A stretch of DNA of 64,000 bases from Aneurinibacillus uraniidurans (GTDB taxonomy: Bacteria; Bacillota; Bacilli; Aneurinibacillales; Aneurinibacillaceae). Below the pieces are notes generated by a model that was not told the DNA's origin, did not search any database, and worked only from the letters and a program-made list of their open reading frames with translations. Positions 37,037 through 49,658 of the stretch are shown one piece after another; the stretch's first letter is position 1, and the number at the start of each line of letters is the position of its first letter. A program made the translations under genes and the position numbers. The DNA lies in NCBI RefSeq assembly GCF_028471905.1, contig NZ_CP116902.1, positions 1,214,501 to 1,278,500 of the forward strand. Reading direction: 5' to 3'.

Positions 37037-37961
37037 CAAACAGCGTTATGAGTTGTATGATTGGACGGTAGACCCAGCAGATACCGGGGAGCGGATTGAT
37101 AAATTTCTAACCGGGGTTCAGGAGGAAGGCTGGTCGCGCAGTCAACTACAAGGCTGGCTTAAAGACGGCCTCGTTTCTGTAAATGGAAAGGCTGTGAAAG
37201 GCAGCTACCGTTTAAAAGAAGATGATGAGGTTGTGCTGCGGGTACCACCTGCTCGCGAGATGGATATTGCGGGTGAGCCGATGGATCTTGACATTGTTTA
37301 TGAAGACAGTGATGTAGTCGTCGTGAACAAACCGCGTGGCCTCGTGGTTCACCCTGCACCAGGGCATTACAGCGGCACGCTAGTGAACGGATTGCTTGCA
37401 CACTGCAAAGACCTATCCGGCATTAACGGTGTAATGCGTCCGGGGATTGTCCACCGGATCGATAAAGATACGTCCGGTTTATTAATGGTGGCGAAAAATG
37501 ATAAAGCGCATGAGTCACTCGCCCAGCAGTTGAAAGACCATACAGTAACTCGCCGCTATGTGGCACTTGTACACGGTGTGATCGGTCATGAAAAAGGAAC
37601 CATTGATGCACCAATTGGTCGCGATCCAAAAAATCGCCAGCAGATGGCGGTCGTATTTGAGAACAGCAAACCTGCTGTATCCCATTTTGTGGTGCTGGAG
37701 CGTATGAAAGACCATACGCTCGTTGAGTTGAAACTAGAGACAGGCCGCACGCATCAAATTCGTGTGCATATGAAGTACATTGGCTATCCACTTGTCGGTG
37801 ATCCAAAATACGGCCCGAAAAGCGAACTGCCAATCGACGGCCAGGCTCTGCACGCCCGTGCCCTTGGCTTCACTCACCCAACAACCGGCGAGCGCCTCGA
37901 ATTCGAAGCGCTGCTTCCAGAAGACATGGAGCAGCTTTTAGCACACGTTCGGCAGTTATAA
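37029..37961 (+). CDS. RluA/RluD family 23S rRNA pseudouridine synthase (YlyB)
   Basis: A 310-residue pseudouridine synthase. An N-terminal S4 domain (about 17-75) is followed by the catalytic domain with HRIDKDTSGLL at 142-152, where D145 is the catalytic Asp, and GRTHQIRVHMKYIGYPLVGDP near 240. By family it should modify uridines of 23S rRNA helix 69 (RluD) but the exact target is not readable. lspA and this gene are an overlapping pair, as in B. subtilis. Confidence 0.93.
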   Translation: MDNKQRYELYDWTVDPADTGERIDKFLTGVQEEGWSRSQLQGWLKDGLVSVNGKAVKGSYRLKEDDEVVLRVPPAREMDIAGEPMDLDIVYEDSDVVVVNKPRGLVVHPAPGHYSGTLVNGLLAHCKDLSGINGVMRPGIVHRIDKDTSGLLMVAKNDKAHESLAQQLKDHTVTRRYVALVHGVIGHEKGTIDAPIGRDPKNRQQMAVVFENSKPAVSHFVVLERMKDHTLVELKLETGRTHQIRVHMKYIGYPLVGDPKYGPKSELPIDGQALHARALGFTHPTTGERLEFEALLPEDMEQLLAHVRQL

Positions 37962-37977
37962 TAGATAAGAATCGGTA

Positions 37978-38839
<862 letters not shown>

Positions 38840-38852
38840 GATTAACAGAACA

Positions 38853-38890
38853 CCTTTAAGCGGATTCTGTGAGATCCGTAAGGGAAGGAG
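38853..38890 (+). promoter_or_regulatory. PyrR binding loop 2, at the pyrP ribosome binding site, without a terminator
   Basis: CCTTTAA (from 38853), CGGAT, the loop TCTGTGAG, ATCCG and AAGG (38880-38883) repeat the architecture of the other two loops with a less perfect consensus. The pyrP ribosome site GAAGGAG (38884-38890) starts at the very next base. The 64-base gap has no terminator, so PyrR may act here on translation rather than transcription (inference). Confidence 0.75.
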
Positions 38891-38903
38891 CAAATGAAAC
38901 AAT

Positions 38904-40271
38904 ATGAAAAAAGATTTTGTAGATGTACATGAGACACCGGCACTGCACAAGCTGTTGCCACTTAGTTTGCAGCACTTGTTCGCCATGTTTGGCGCAACAG
39001 TACTTGTCCCGCTGATTACGGGCCTGGATGTATCTGTAGCCCTGTTGACCAGCGGACTTGGAACGTTATTGTTCCTGTTCATTACGAAAGGAAAACTGCC
39101 GAACTATCTCGGTTCTTCCTTCGCCTTTATCGGACCGATCATGACGGTGATGAAAAGTCAGGGAATTGGAGCTGCCATGCTAGGCTGTATGCTCGCAGGC
39201 GTCCTCTATCTGATCGTGGCCCTAATTGTCAAAGTATCCGGGGTTAACTGGTTGAACCGCTTGCTTCCACCGGTTGTTATTGCTTCGATTATTGTGGTGA
39301 TCGGGTTAAGTCTTTCCGGTGTTGCGATTGGCTGGGCCGTTAACGATCCGGTTCTATCAACAGCTGCCAAACCGGTTTACTCGCTTAAAGCGATTGAAAT
39401 TGCAGCCGTTACGATGTTTACAACTGTTATTGCGATGATTTTCTTTCGAGGATTTTTATCAGTAATCCCGATTCTTACCGGGATGATTGTTGGATATGCT
39501 TATGCAGCACTGCGCACTCCAGAGTGGATCGATATGACAAAAGTTCATGAAGCACCATGGTTTGTGACACCGAGTATGTGGATGAATAAGCACTTTGTGA
39601 CCGGGCAGGTACTTGATGCCTTCACATCATCTTCTGCCTGGCTTGCCGCACTGATTGTTGCACCAGTTGCATTTGTAACACTGGCCGAGCATCTTGGTCA
39701 CCTACTTGTTACATCAAACATCATGAAGCGTGACCTAATGCGTGATCCAGGTTTGCACCGCTCCCTGCTTGGGGATGGGGTTGCGATCATGCTGGCTTCT
39801 TTCCTTGGTGGACCACCGAGCACCACATATGGCGAAAATATGGGTGTACTGGCGATCACGAAAGTGTACAGCCGCGTAGTAATCGGTGGGGCAGCCGTAC
39901 TGGCGATCATCTTCGCCTTCGTTGGTAAGATTGGCGCATTCCTTATGACAATTCCTCATCCGGTACTCGGTGGGGTAACGGTTGTACTGTTCGGGATTAT
40001 TGCCGCACAAGGGATGCGGATGTATGTCGAGCATAAAATCGATTTTGCTCACAAACGAAACATGGTCATCTCAGCGATTGTGCTAGTAACTGGAATTGGT
40101 GGGTTTAGAATGGACTTCCATGAAATTCAATTCAGCAATTTCTTGGCTCACCTGACCATTGATAATATTGCGATGGCGACTATTCTTGGTATATTCCTGC
40201 ATGCGATTCTGCCGAATAAAGAAGTGGCATTCGGTGAATCTGTTGCCGAACTTCATAAGCAAGTGTCATAA
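38904..40271 (+). CDS. pyrP: Uracil permease (nucleobase:cation symporter 2 family)
   Basis: A 455-residue membrane transporter with about 14 helices. LSLQHLFAMFGATVLVP near the N-terminus and FLGGPPSTTYGENMGVLAITK in the substrate-binding region are NCS2/UraA signatures; VAFVTLAEHLGHL supplies the conserved Glu. It imports uracil. The ATG at 38904 is 13 bases from GAAGGAG. A second ATG at 38894, closer to that site, opens only a 12-codon frame that overlaps the real start. Confidence 0.95.
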   Translation: MKKDFVDVHETPALHKLLPLSLQHLFAMFGATVLVPLITGLDVSVALLTSGLGTLLFLFITKGKLPNYLGSSFAFIGPIMTVMKSQGIGAAMLGCMLAGVLYLIVALIVKVSGVNWLNRLLPPVVIASIIVVIGLSLSGVAIGWAVNDPVLSTAAKPVYSLKAIEIAAVTMFTTVIAMIFFRGFLSVIPILTGMIVGYAYAALRTPEWIDMTKVHEAPWFVTPSMWMNKHFVTGQVLDAFTSSSAWLAALIVAPVAFVTLAEHLGHLLVTSNIMKRDLMRDPGLHRSLLGDGVAIMLASFLGGPPSTTYGENMGVLAITKVYSRVVIGGAAVLAIIFAFVGKIGAFLMTIPHPVLGGVTVVLFGIIAAQGMRMYVEHKIDFAHKRNMVISAIVLVTGIGGFRMDFHEIQFSNFLAHLTIDNIAMATILGIFLHAILPNKEVAFGESVAELHKQVS

Positions 40272-40278
40272 ATGTAAT

Positions 40279-40442
40279 CCTTTAAAACAGTCCTGTGAGT
40301 CTGGTAAGGATGCCGTGAACGATGAAATGCAAAACTGCAAGCAAGCCACAGCCCTCCTGTCTGGTAGGATAGAAGAGCTATGCAATGCTTGCCTCATCAC
40401 ACAGGGCTTCTTACCTTCGCACAGGTAGGAAGCCCTGTTTTG
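40279..40442 (+). promoter_or_regulatory. PyrR-dependent attenuator 3 (before pyrC)
   Basis: PyrR loop at 40279-40309 (CCTT...CAGTCCTGTGAGTCTG...AAGG). A terminator follows at 40401-40442: ACAGGGCTTCTTACC pairs with GGTAGGAAGCCCTGT (one G-U) before TTTT. Between them GCAAGC and GCTTGC could form part of the antiterminator. In B. subtilis this position precedes pyrB; here it precedes pyrC. Confidence 0.92.
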
Positions 40443-40473
40443 CTGCATACTAACATTTAGGAGAGTGATCGAT

Positions 40474-41772
40474 ATGGGAACCATTCTAAAAAACGGAAAG
40501 CTGTTAGTTAACGGAGAAATCGTAGCGTTGGACGTTCTGGTAGCAGGAAATAAAATCATCAAAATTGCGCCTCAGATTGAAGAGGCAGAGTACAAAGTTA
40601 TAGACGTATCCGGCAAGCTTATTACACCAGGCTTCATCGATATGCATGTCCATCTGCGTGAACCAGGTTTTGAGGCGAAAGAAACGATTGCGACTGGAAC
40701 CGCAGCGGCGGCACGCGGCGGTTTCACAACAGTAGCGTGCATGCCAAACACGCGCCCGGTTATCGATACACCGGATACGGTTGAACTCATCCTCAAAAAA
40801 GCAGAAGAGGAAGGCAGCGTTCGCGTACTGCCGATGGGTGCGATCTCCGTGCGTGAGCTTGGTAAAGAGCTGACAGATATGGCGGCATTAAAAGAGGCGG
40901 GTGTAGTTGCCCTCTCTGATGACGGAGTAGGCGTACAGTCAAGCAAAATGATGAAAGATGCGATGCACATCGCAGTCGAACTCGGCCTGCCAATCGTGGC
41001 GCATTGTGAAGATGATAGCCTGATTGAAGGCGGCTGTGTTCACGAAGGCGTGTTCAGCGAGAAGCAAGGGCTAAAAGGAATTCCGTCTGAAGCAGAAACG
41101 ATTCACATCGGTCGCGATATTATCCTCGCGGAAGCAACGGGTGCTCACTATCATATTTGCCACATCAGTACAGCAGATGGTGTACGCCTTGTGCGCGATG
41201 CGAAGCAGCGCGGCGTAAAAGTAACAGCAGAAGTATGTCCGCACCACTTAATTCTGTGTGATGAAGACATTCCGGGCGATGATGCGAACTACAAAATGAA
41301 CCCGCCGCTTCGCTCACAGCGTGACCGTGATGCGCTCGTGGCAGGATTGAAAGACGGCACGATCGATATGATCGTAACGGACCATGCACCGCATACAACG
41401 GAAGAGAAACAACGCGGCATGGCACTTGCTCCGTTCGGCATCGTCGGACTGGAAACAGCGTTCCCGCTTATGTATACAAAGTTTGTGAAGACCGGAGCGT
41501 TCACACTTCAGGAAGTGGTCGATCGGATGACAAAAGTGCCAGCAGACGTATTCAACTTGCCATATGGCACAATCGAAGAAGGAGCCATTGCTGATCTTAC
41601 CGTCATTGATCTGGAGACAGAAAAAGAAGTTGATCCGCAAACATTTGCAAGTAAAGGACATAACACACCATTTACAGGCTGGAAGCTTGCAGGCTGGCCG
41701 GTTCTTACGATGGTAGACGGCAACATTGCCTGGCAGGCAGATGATCTGAACGGAAAAGGAGAGGTTCACTAA
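40474..41772 (+). CDS. pyrC: Dihydroorotase
   Basis: A 432-residue type I dihydroorotase. HVHLRE at 58-63 gives the first metal ligands, and NTRP, the HCED ligand block and DHAPHT follow in order. It closes carbamoyl-aspartate to dihydroorotate. The ATG at 40474 with TAGGAGAG is used; the GTG at 40465 lies inside that site. It is the first enzyme gene of the operon, because pyrB is absent. Its stop overlaps the carA start by one base. Confidence 0.95.
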   Translation: MGTILKNGKLLVNGEIVALDVLVAGNKIIKIAPQIEEAEYKVIDVSGKLITPGFIDMHVHLREPGFEAKETIATGTAAAARGGFTTVACMPNTRPVIDTPDTVELILKKAEEEGSVRVLPMGAISVRELGKELTDMAALKEAGVVALSDDGVGVQSSKMMKDAMHIAVELGLPIVAHCEDDSLIEGGCVHEGVFSEKQGLKGIPSEAETIHIGRDIILAEATGAHYHICHISTADGVRLVRDAKQRGVKVTAEVCPHHLILCDEDIPGDDANYKMNPPLRSQRDRDALVAGLKDGTIDMIVTDHAPHTTEEKQRGMALAPFGIVGLETAFPLMYTKFVKTGAFTLQEVVDRMTKVPADVFNLPYGTIEEGAIADLTVIDLETEKEVDPQTFASKGHNTPFTGWKLAGWPVLTMVDGNIAWQADDLNGKGEVH

Positions 41773-42872
41773 TGACAGTAAAAGCGCGACTCATACTTGA
41801 AGACGGAACCGTATTTGAAGGAAAATCATTCGGTGCAACGAGCGAATCGTTCGGTGAAGTTGTATTCAATACAGGAATTACAGGCTATCAGGAAGTACTA
41901 TCTGACCCGTCTTATTGCGGACAAATCGTAACGATGACATACCCGATGATTGGTAACTATGGCATCATCCGTGACGATTTTGAATCCATTCGTCCGTTCG
42001 TTCATGGCTTCGTTGTTCGTGAGCATTGCGAAGTGCCGAATAACTGGCGCAGTGAGCAGACGATTGACGATCTGCTTAAAGAATACAACATTCCAGGTAT
42101 CTCCGAAGTGGATACTCGCAAGCTGACTCGCATCATCCGTCAGCACGGTACACTGAAAGGAATCATCACAACATCTGAAGAATCAGTGGAAGCCATTCTT
42201 GCAAAAATGAACCAGCCGTTAATGGAAGATCAAGTGGCTCGCGTATCAACGAAAAACATGTTTCCAGTTCCGGGACGCGGTCCACGCATCGCGCTCGTTG
42301 ACTTCGGTGCTAAATACGGCATTCTGCGTGAACTGACAAATCGCGGCTGCGATGTGATCGTCGTGCCATATAACGTTACAGCTGATGAAATTCGCCGCAT
42401 TCGTCCAGACGGCATTCTGCTTTCAAACGGACCTGGAGATCCGAAAAGCGTACCACAGGCAATTGAGATGATTCAAAATATCTTAGGGGAATACCCGCTG
42501 TTCGGTATCTGCTTAGGTCATCAGCTGTTCGCACTCGCTTGCGGTGCGGATACAGAGAAACTGAAATTTGGTCATCGCGGCGGCAACCATCCGGTAAAAG
42601 AACTAGCAACAGGCCGTACGCACATTACATCGCAAAACCATGGCTACACCGTAAACATTGAGTCAGTAGCCAATACAGACCTTGAAATTAGTCATGTCGC
42701 CCTCAATGACGGCACCGTCGAAGGGCTTTCTCATAAAACACACAGTGCCTTCTCGGTGCAGTACCACCCGGAAGCAGCACCGGGCCCATATGATTCGAAC
42801 TATCTGTTTGACCGTTTCTTAGAGAACGTAGCAACATTCGTGAAGGAGGACAAAAAATCATGCCGCGCTTAA
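41772..42872 (+). CDS. carA: Carbamoyl-phosphate synthase small subunit (glutaminase)
   Basis: A 366-residue subunit (pyrAA in Bacillus). The N-terminal CPSase domain contains [20 protein letters not shown], and the C-terminal class I amidotransferase has the nucleophile C247 in [10 protein letters not shown] and a HPEA block for the His/Glu dyad. It supplies ammonia to the large subunit. Start and stop overlap its neighbours by 1 and 13 bases. Confidence 0.96.
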   Translation: MTVKARLILEDGTVFEGKSFGATSESFGEVVFNTGITGYQEVLSDPSYCGQIVTMTYPMIGNYGIIRDDFESIRPFVHGFVVREHCEVPNNWRSEQTIDDLLKEYNIPGISEVDTRKLTRIIRQHGTLKGIITTSEESVEAILAKMNQPLMEDQVARVSTKNMFPVPGRGPRIALVDFGAKYGILRELTNRGCDVIVVPYNVTADEIRRIRPDGILLSNGPGDPKSVPQAIEMIQNILGEYPLFGICLGHQLFALACGADTEKLKFGHRGGNHPVKELATGRTHITSQNHGYTVNIESVANTDLEISHVALNDGTVEGLSHKTHSAFSVQYHPEAAPGPYDSNYLFDRFLENVATFVKEDKKSCRA

Positions 42873-45800
42873 CAGACGTTAAAAAAATCCTCGTAATTGG
42901 TTCTGGTCCGATCGTAATCGGCCAGGCCGCTGAATTTGACTATGCAGGCACACAGGCGTGCCAGGCCCTGAAAGAAGAAGGCTTTGAAGTTATTCTCGTA
43001 AACAGCAACCCGGCAACGATTATGACCGACACGAATATGGCAGACAAAGTATACATCGAGCCATTAACAAAAGATGTTCTCGCTCGTATCATCCGTCAAG
43101 AGAAGCCGGATGGTCTGCTGGCAACACTCGGCGGTCAGACAGGTTTGAACCTTGCGATCGAGCTTGATGAAGCAGGCATTTTGCAAGAAGAAAATGTGAA
43201 ATTGCTTGGTACAGACTTAACTGCCATTAAAAAAGCAGAAGACCGTGAACTGTTCCGTTCACTTATGCAAGAAATTAATGAACCGGTTCCACCGAGCGAC
43301 ATTATTCATACCATTGAAGAGGCGGTTGCATTCGCGAAAACGATTGGCTACCCAATTATCGTACGTCCCGCTTACACACTTGGCGGAACAGGCGGCGGGA
43401 TCGCAGCTAGTGAAGAAGAGCTACGTGAGATTGTGGCAAGTGGCTTGAAATACAGCCCGATCACACAGTGCCTGGTTGAGAAAAGCATCGCTGGTTTTAA
43501 AGAAATTGAATACGAAGTAATGCGTGACGCTAACGACAATGCGATTGTTGTATGTAACATGGAAAACATCGACCCGGTTGGGATTCATACAGGCGACAGT
43601 ATCGTTGTCGCGCCAAGCCAGACGATTTCAGACCGTGAGTATCAAATGCTGCGCTCTGCATCGCTTAAAATCATTCGTGCGTTGAACATTCAGGGTGGAT
43701 GTAACGTCCAGCTTGCTCTTGACCCGGATAGCTTCCAGTACTACATCATCGAAGTAAATCCGCGCGTTAGCCGTTCATCAGCACTCGCGTCTAAAGCAAC
43801 AGGCTACCCGATTGCCAAAATGGCGGCAAAAATCGCAGTTGGCTACAATCTGGACGAGCTGAAAAATCCGGTTACCCAGCAAACATACGCTTGCTTTGAG
43901 CCGACACTTGACTATATCGTATCGAAAATCCCACGCTGGCCATTCGATAAATTCATCTCAGCTAATCGCAAGCTTGGCACACAGATGAAAGCAACAGGTG
44001 AAGTTATGGCCATCGGTCGTACACTCGAAGAATCGCTCCACAAAGCGGTGCGCTCTCTTGAAATTGGACTGCACAGCCTTGACCTGCCCGAAGCAAAAGA
44101 ATTGGAACAAGAAGAACTCGAACGCCGTCTCGTGAAAGCGGACGACGAGCGTCTGTTCCTCGTCGTGGAAGGCATGCGTCGTGGCATGACAGACGAGCAA
44201 ATTCATGCGTTAACAAAAATCGATTACTTCTTCCTTGCTAAATTCCGCAACGTCGTGAATTTTGAAGCAAGCTTACAAAAAGAAGCGAAGATCCCAGGCT
44301 ATGAAACACTTCGTCAGGCGAAGCGTATCGGTTTAACGGATCGCCGCATCGCGGAGTTAACAGGTACGGTTGAAGCAGACGTGACAGCAGCTCGCAAAGA
44401 AGCGGGACTTGTACCGGTATACAAAATGGTAGATACATGTGCCGCTGAGTTCGAAGCTGCAACACCGTACTACTACTCCACATACGAAGAAGAAGATGAG
44501 CGTGAAGAAACAAACAAAAAGCGTGTTATCGTACTTGGCTCTGGTCCAATCCGGATTGGACAAGGGATCGAATTCGACTACTCGACTGTACATGCAGTAT
44601 GGGCGCTCAAAGAAATGGGCTATGAAGCGGTTATCGTAAACAATAACCCGGAGACTGTATCGACAGACTTCAGTACATCAGACCGTCTGTATTTCGAGCC
44701 GCTGTATTTGGAAGATGTACTGCACATTATTGAAAAAGAAAAACCAGAAGGCGTTATCGTACAATTCGGCGGTCAAACAGCGATCAACCTTGCTGCTGGA
44801 CTGGAAGCTGCTGGCGTCAAAATTCTTGGTACAGACCTGGAAAGCATCGACACGGCGGAAGACCGTGAGAAGTTCGAGAAATTGCTGCGCTCGCTCGATA
44901 TTGCACAACCACCGGGCAAAACGGTTACGTCCGTGGAAGCAGCAGTCACAGCTGCGAACGAACTCGGCTATCCGGTACTCGTTCGTCCGTCCTACGTACT
45001 TGGCGGTCGCGCGATGGAAATCGTGTATAATGAAAGTGAACTGCTGACATATATGAAAGAAGCGGTTAAAATCAACCCAGATCATCCGGTACTGGTTGAT
45101 ACGTACTTGATGGGTGCAGAGGTAGAAGTAGACGGCATTAGCGATGGAGAAAATGTTCTCATCCCAGGTATTATGGAGCACATCGAACGCGCAGGTGTAC
45201 ACTCCGGTGACTCGATTGCGGTCTATCCGACGCAGACAGTTGCTCAGGAATTGAAGGACGAGCTGATTGATATGACAACTCGCATTGCACGCGGCTTGAA
45301 CATCAAAGGCTTGCTGAATATCCAGTTCGTTATTCATAAGAACAAAGCATATGTGCTGGAAGTAAACCCTCGTTCTTCACGTACCGTACCGTTCTTAAGT
45401 AAAATTACGAATCTGCCAATGGCAAACATCGCAACGAAAATTATTTTAGGGTCTACGATCCCAGAACTCGGCTACACACCAGGCTACCATCCAGAGTCTG
45501 ACTATGTATCAGTAAAAGTACCGGTGTTCTCGTTTGCGAAACTGCGCCGAGTTGATACAACGCTCGGACCGGAAATGAAATCGACCGGGGAAGTAATGGG
45601 CCGCGATAAAAATCTTGCCAAAGCATTGTACAAAGGTTTGATCGCATCCGGCATGAAAATCCCGACACACGGCTCACTGCTTGTAACGGTAGCGGATAAA
45701 GACAAAGAAGAAGCATGTGACATCATCAAAGGCTTCAGCGTACTTGGCTTTAAAATCATGGCGACAGAAGGTACGGCTAATTACCTGGAGCAAGCAGGAA

Positions 45801-46063
45801 TGAACGTCACTCACGTTCGCAAAGTAACTGAAGATGCTCCGAACATGCTCGATATCATTCGTGAAGGGGAAGCAAGCTTCGTCCTGAACACACTGACGAA
45901 AGGCAAACTACCTGCACGTGATGGCTTCCGCATCCGTCGTGAAGCAGCAGAGAACGGTGTGGTGTGCTTCACATCACTCGACACTGCACGCGCACTTCTC
46001 AAAGTGCTCGAAACGATCACATTTACAGCAGAAGCAATGCCGCATTTTGAAGACGCGAAGTAA
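42860..46063 (+). CDS. carB: Carbamoyl-phosphate synthase large subunit
   Basis: A 1067-residue protein (pyrAB) with the two duplicated ATP-grasp halves. Each starts with a similar block: [21 protein letters not shown] is represented at residue 9 onward and [18 protein letters not shown] at about 555. The C-terminal MGS-like domain (about 930-1060) is where UMP inhibits and PRPP activates in Bacillus. It makes carbamoyl phosphate from bicarbonate, ammonia and two ATP. The length is complete, with no frame interruption. Confidence 0.96.
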   Translation: MPRLTDVKKILVIGSGPIVIGQAAEFDYAGTQACQALKEEGFEVILVNSNPATIMTDTNMADKVYIEPLTKDVLARIIRQEKPDGLLATLGGQTGLNLAIELDEAGILQEENVKLLGTDLTAIKKAEDRELFRSLMQEINEPVPPSDIIHTIEEAVAFAKTIGYPIIVRPAYTLGGTGGGIAASEEELREIVASGLKYSPITQCLVEKSIAGFKEIEYEVMRDANDNAIVVCNMENIDPVGIHTGDSIVVAPSQTISDREYQMLRSASLKIIRALNIQGGCNVQLALDPDSFQYYIIEVNPRVSRSSALASKATGYPIAKMAAKIAVGYNLDELKNPVTQQTYACFEPTLDYIVSKIPRWPFDKFISANRKLGTQMKATGEVMAIGRTLEESLHKAVRSLEIGLHSLDLPEAKELEQEELERRLVKADDERLFLVVEGMRRGMTDEQIHALTKIDYFFLAKFRNVVNFEASLQKEAKIPGYETLRQAKRIGLTDRRIAELTGTVEADVTAARKEAGLVPVYKMVDTCAAEFEAATPYYYSTYEEEDEREETNKKRVIVLGSGPIRIGQGIEFDYSTVHAVWALKEMGYEAVIVNNNPETVSTDFSTSDRLYFEPLYLEDVLHIIEKEKPEGVIVQFGGQTAINLAAGLEAAGVKILGTDLESIDTAEDREKFEKLLRSLDIAQPPGKTVTSVEAAVTAANELGYPVLVRPSYVLGGRAMEIVYNESELLTYMKEAVKINPDHPVLVDTYLMGAEVEVDGISDGENVLIPGIMEHIERAGVHSGDSIAVYPTQTVAQELKDELIDMTTRIARGLNIKGLLNIQFVIHKNKAYVLEVNPRSSRTVPFLSKITNLPMANIATKIILGSTIPELGYTPGYHPESDYVSVKVPVFSFAKLRRVDTTLGPEMKSTGEVMGRDKNLAKALYKGLIASGMKIPTHGSLLVTVADKDKEEACDIIKGFSVLGFKIMATEGTANYLEQAGMNVTHVRKVTEDAPNMLDIIREGEASFVLNTLTKGKLPARDGFRIRREAAENGVVCFTSLDTARALLKVLETITFTAEAMPHFEDAK

Positions 46064-46080
46064 AAAGGGGGCGTACGCGC

Positions 46081-47803
<1,723 letters not shown>

Positions 47804-47804
<1 letters not shown>

Positions 47805-48529
47805 TGAAAAGTATAAATGAACGGATTATGGTCGCGCTCGATTATCCGGGTGCCAAGGAGGCGGATCATTGTGTCCGTCTGCTTGAAGGAACAGGTGTTT
47901 ATGTGAAAATTGGCATGCAGCTGTATTACGCAGCTGGCCCGGACTATATTCGGCAGATGAAAGAAAAAGGCTATTCGGTATTCCTTGATCTCAAGGTGCA
48001 TGACATTCCGAACACAGCGCGTGGTGCGATGCAAAGTCTTGCTTCCCTTGGTGTCGACATGGTAAACGTTCATGCGGCCGGAGGCGTGAAAATGATGGAG
48101 GCTGCGCGAGAAGGACTGGAAAAAGGTACGCCGGCTGGTCAGAAGCGTCCATTACTCATTGCGGTTACGCAGCTGACAAGCACTACAGAGGCGATGATGA
48201 ATAATGAACTCGGCATTGCTGGCTCAGTGGAAGACTGTGTCGTTCAGTATGCCAAGCTGGCGAAGCAAGCGGGTCTTGATGGTGTCGTTGCTTCTCCGAA
48301 AGAAGTGCCGCTTATTAAAGAAGCATGCGGCTCATCATTTTTAACGGTAACACCAGGCATTCGTCCGAAAGGTACAGATGCTGGCGATCAGCACCGCATT
48401 ACAACACCGTCGGATGCGTTTAAGCTAGGTTCTGATTACATTGTAATCGGACGTGCGATTACACAGGCAGCCGATCCGAAACAGGCGCTGCATACGATTC
48501 TGGAAGAAGTAAAGGGGAGTGCGAACTAA
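47804..48529 (+). CDS. pyrF: Orotidine 5'-phosphate decarboxylase
   Basis: A 241-residue barrel enzyme. ALDYPG near the start, [13 protein letters not shown] with the catalytic Lys-Asp set, and a final TPGIRP and VIGRAIT block for phosphate are present. It converts OMP to UMP. The ATG at 47804 overlaps the pyrD stop, giving the normal length; a GTG at 47795 is in frame but has no separate site. Confidence 0.96.
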
Positions 48530-49167
48530 TGGGACAAACGGAACTGGCAAAACAAATTGCAGGCAAACTGCTCGACATTGATGCGGTATCTCTCCGCCCG
48601 GATGAGCCATTCACATGGACATCTGGCATTAAAAGCCCAATCTACTGTGATAATCGGATGACAATGTCATTCCCAGAGGTGCGCCGTCTGATCTATAAAG
48701 GCTTCGCACAAAAAATTCGGGAGCAGTATCCAGAAGCTCAGGTGATCGCGGGAACTGCGACAGCGGGCATTCCGCATGCGGCATGGGTGTCGGAAGAACT
48801 TGGCCTTCCAATGACGTATGTACGCTCGAAGCCGAAAGGACACGGCAAAGGCAACCAAATCGAAGGCAAGCTTGATGCAGGCGCAAAAGTGATCGTAATC
48901 GAAGATTTGATTTCGACAGGCGGCAGCTCGATTGAAGCGGCGCAAGCGATTAAAGAAGCGGGTGGAGAAGTGCTAGCTGTGCTTGCCATCTTCTCGTATC
49001 AGTTCCCGAAAGCGGAAGCGGCGTTTGCGGAAGCAGGCTTCGCTTTTGATACACTGAGCAACTATACAGCTCTGCTGGAAGTGGCGCAGGAAAAAGGAAC
49101 GATTCGGGCAGACCAGCTCGATGCACTTGCTTCATGGCGGCAGAATCCGGCTGAATGGCAAGCGTAA
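48529..49167 (+). CDS. pyrE: Orotate phosphoribosyltransferase
   Basis: A 212-residue PRTase. [12 protein letters not shown] near the N-terminus binds orotate, [17 protein letters not shown] is the flexible catalytic loop and [14 protein letters not shown] the PRPP loop. It makes OMP from orotate. It is the last gene of the pyr operon and starts in the pyrF stop codon. The message then runs through the palindromic repeat at 49178 before the terminator at 49491. Confidence 0.96.
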   Translation: MGQTELAKQIAGKLLDIDAVSLRPDEPFTWTSGIKSPIYCDNRMTMSFPEVRRLIYKGFAQKIREQYPEAQVIAGTATAGIPHAAWVSEELGLPMTYVRSKPKGHGKGNQIEGKLDAGAKVIVIEDLISTGGSSIEAAQAIKEAGGEVLAVLAIFSYQFPKAEAAFAEAGFAFDTLSNYTALLEVAQEKGTIRADQLDALASWRQNPAEWQA

Positions 49168-49177
49168 GGCATTATCG

Positions 49178-49462
49178 GAAGTTTATTTGAGGAGATAGAG
49201 GTCAGCAAAGTTGGGGGCGGAGAGCGAAAAAGAGAGAAGTGCGTCGCGGTTTTATGCGTGGCAGGGAAGAGGGGGCTGTCCGCTCCAGGAGACTGGTAGA
49301 CTCGCCCACAAAGCGCTTCCGAAGCATTGCTGAAGGAGCAGATTGCGGGCAAAGGCCCGTCTGCCAGTCTCCTTCCGCTGGGTACGCGCATAAAAAAGCT
49401 CCTTACTTTCTCTTTTCTTCGCTTCCGACATACTTTGCTGATTATCTGTCAAACAAACTTTG
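49178..49462 (+). repeat. Palindromic dispersed repeat, copy 1 (about 285 bp)
   Basis: The whole stretch folds on itself. Outer arms GAAGTTTATTTG (49178) and the complement of CAAACAAACTT (end) pair, and inner arms GTCAGCAAAGT, GCGAA/TTCGC, AAAGAGA and TTTTATGCG continue the pairing. A core at about 49274-49393 is closely similar to copy 2 (60927-61049), including CCGCTCCAG, AAAGCGCTT, the apical GAAGGAG (49332-49338), TTGCGGGCAAAGGC and TTCCGCTGGGTA. It lies 10 bases after pyrE and ahead of that operon's terminator, so it would be in the 3' end of the pyr message. No gene, transposase or clear target duplication was found. The gap 49168-49658 holds only this, the terminator and an AT-rich spacer. 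Confidence 0.85.
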
Positions 49463-49490
49463 ACTATTGTAGTTATATATGTAAATGCGT

Positions 49491-49544
49491 AAAAGAGATT
49501 GTCTCAAAAGCTGTAATACAGCGACTGAGGCAGTCTCTTTTTTC
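49491..49544 (+). terminator. Terminator of the pyr operon
   Basis: AGAGATTGTCTCA pairs with TGAGGCAGTCTCT using two G-U steps, with an inner GCTG/CAGC hairpin, then TTTTTTC. Similar in stem and loop to the ftsZ terminator. Confidence 0.9.
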
Positions 49545-49658
49545 TTATTCAATTCTATAACAAAAAGCTATTCCATCCGATTTTACTCCTCCACCAAGAA
49601 AACACGCCCATTTTTGTGATAAAATAAGAAAAATATCCCATAGATAGAGGTGAATGGT

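Noticed and set aside
38894-38932. A 12-codon peptide overlapping the pyrP start
   Set aside because: Its ATG lies only three bases after the ribosome site, too close for efficient use; probably chance.
49178-49462. The palindromic repeat as a miniature transposable element (MITE)
   Set aside because: Not supported: no direct target duplications were visible, and the arms, rather than being the conserved ends, are the most diverged part. It cannot be fully excluded from two copies.
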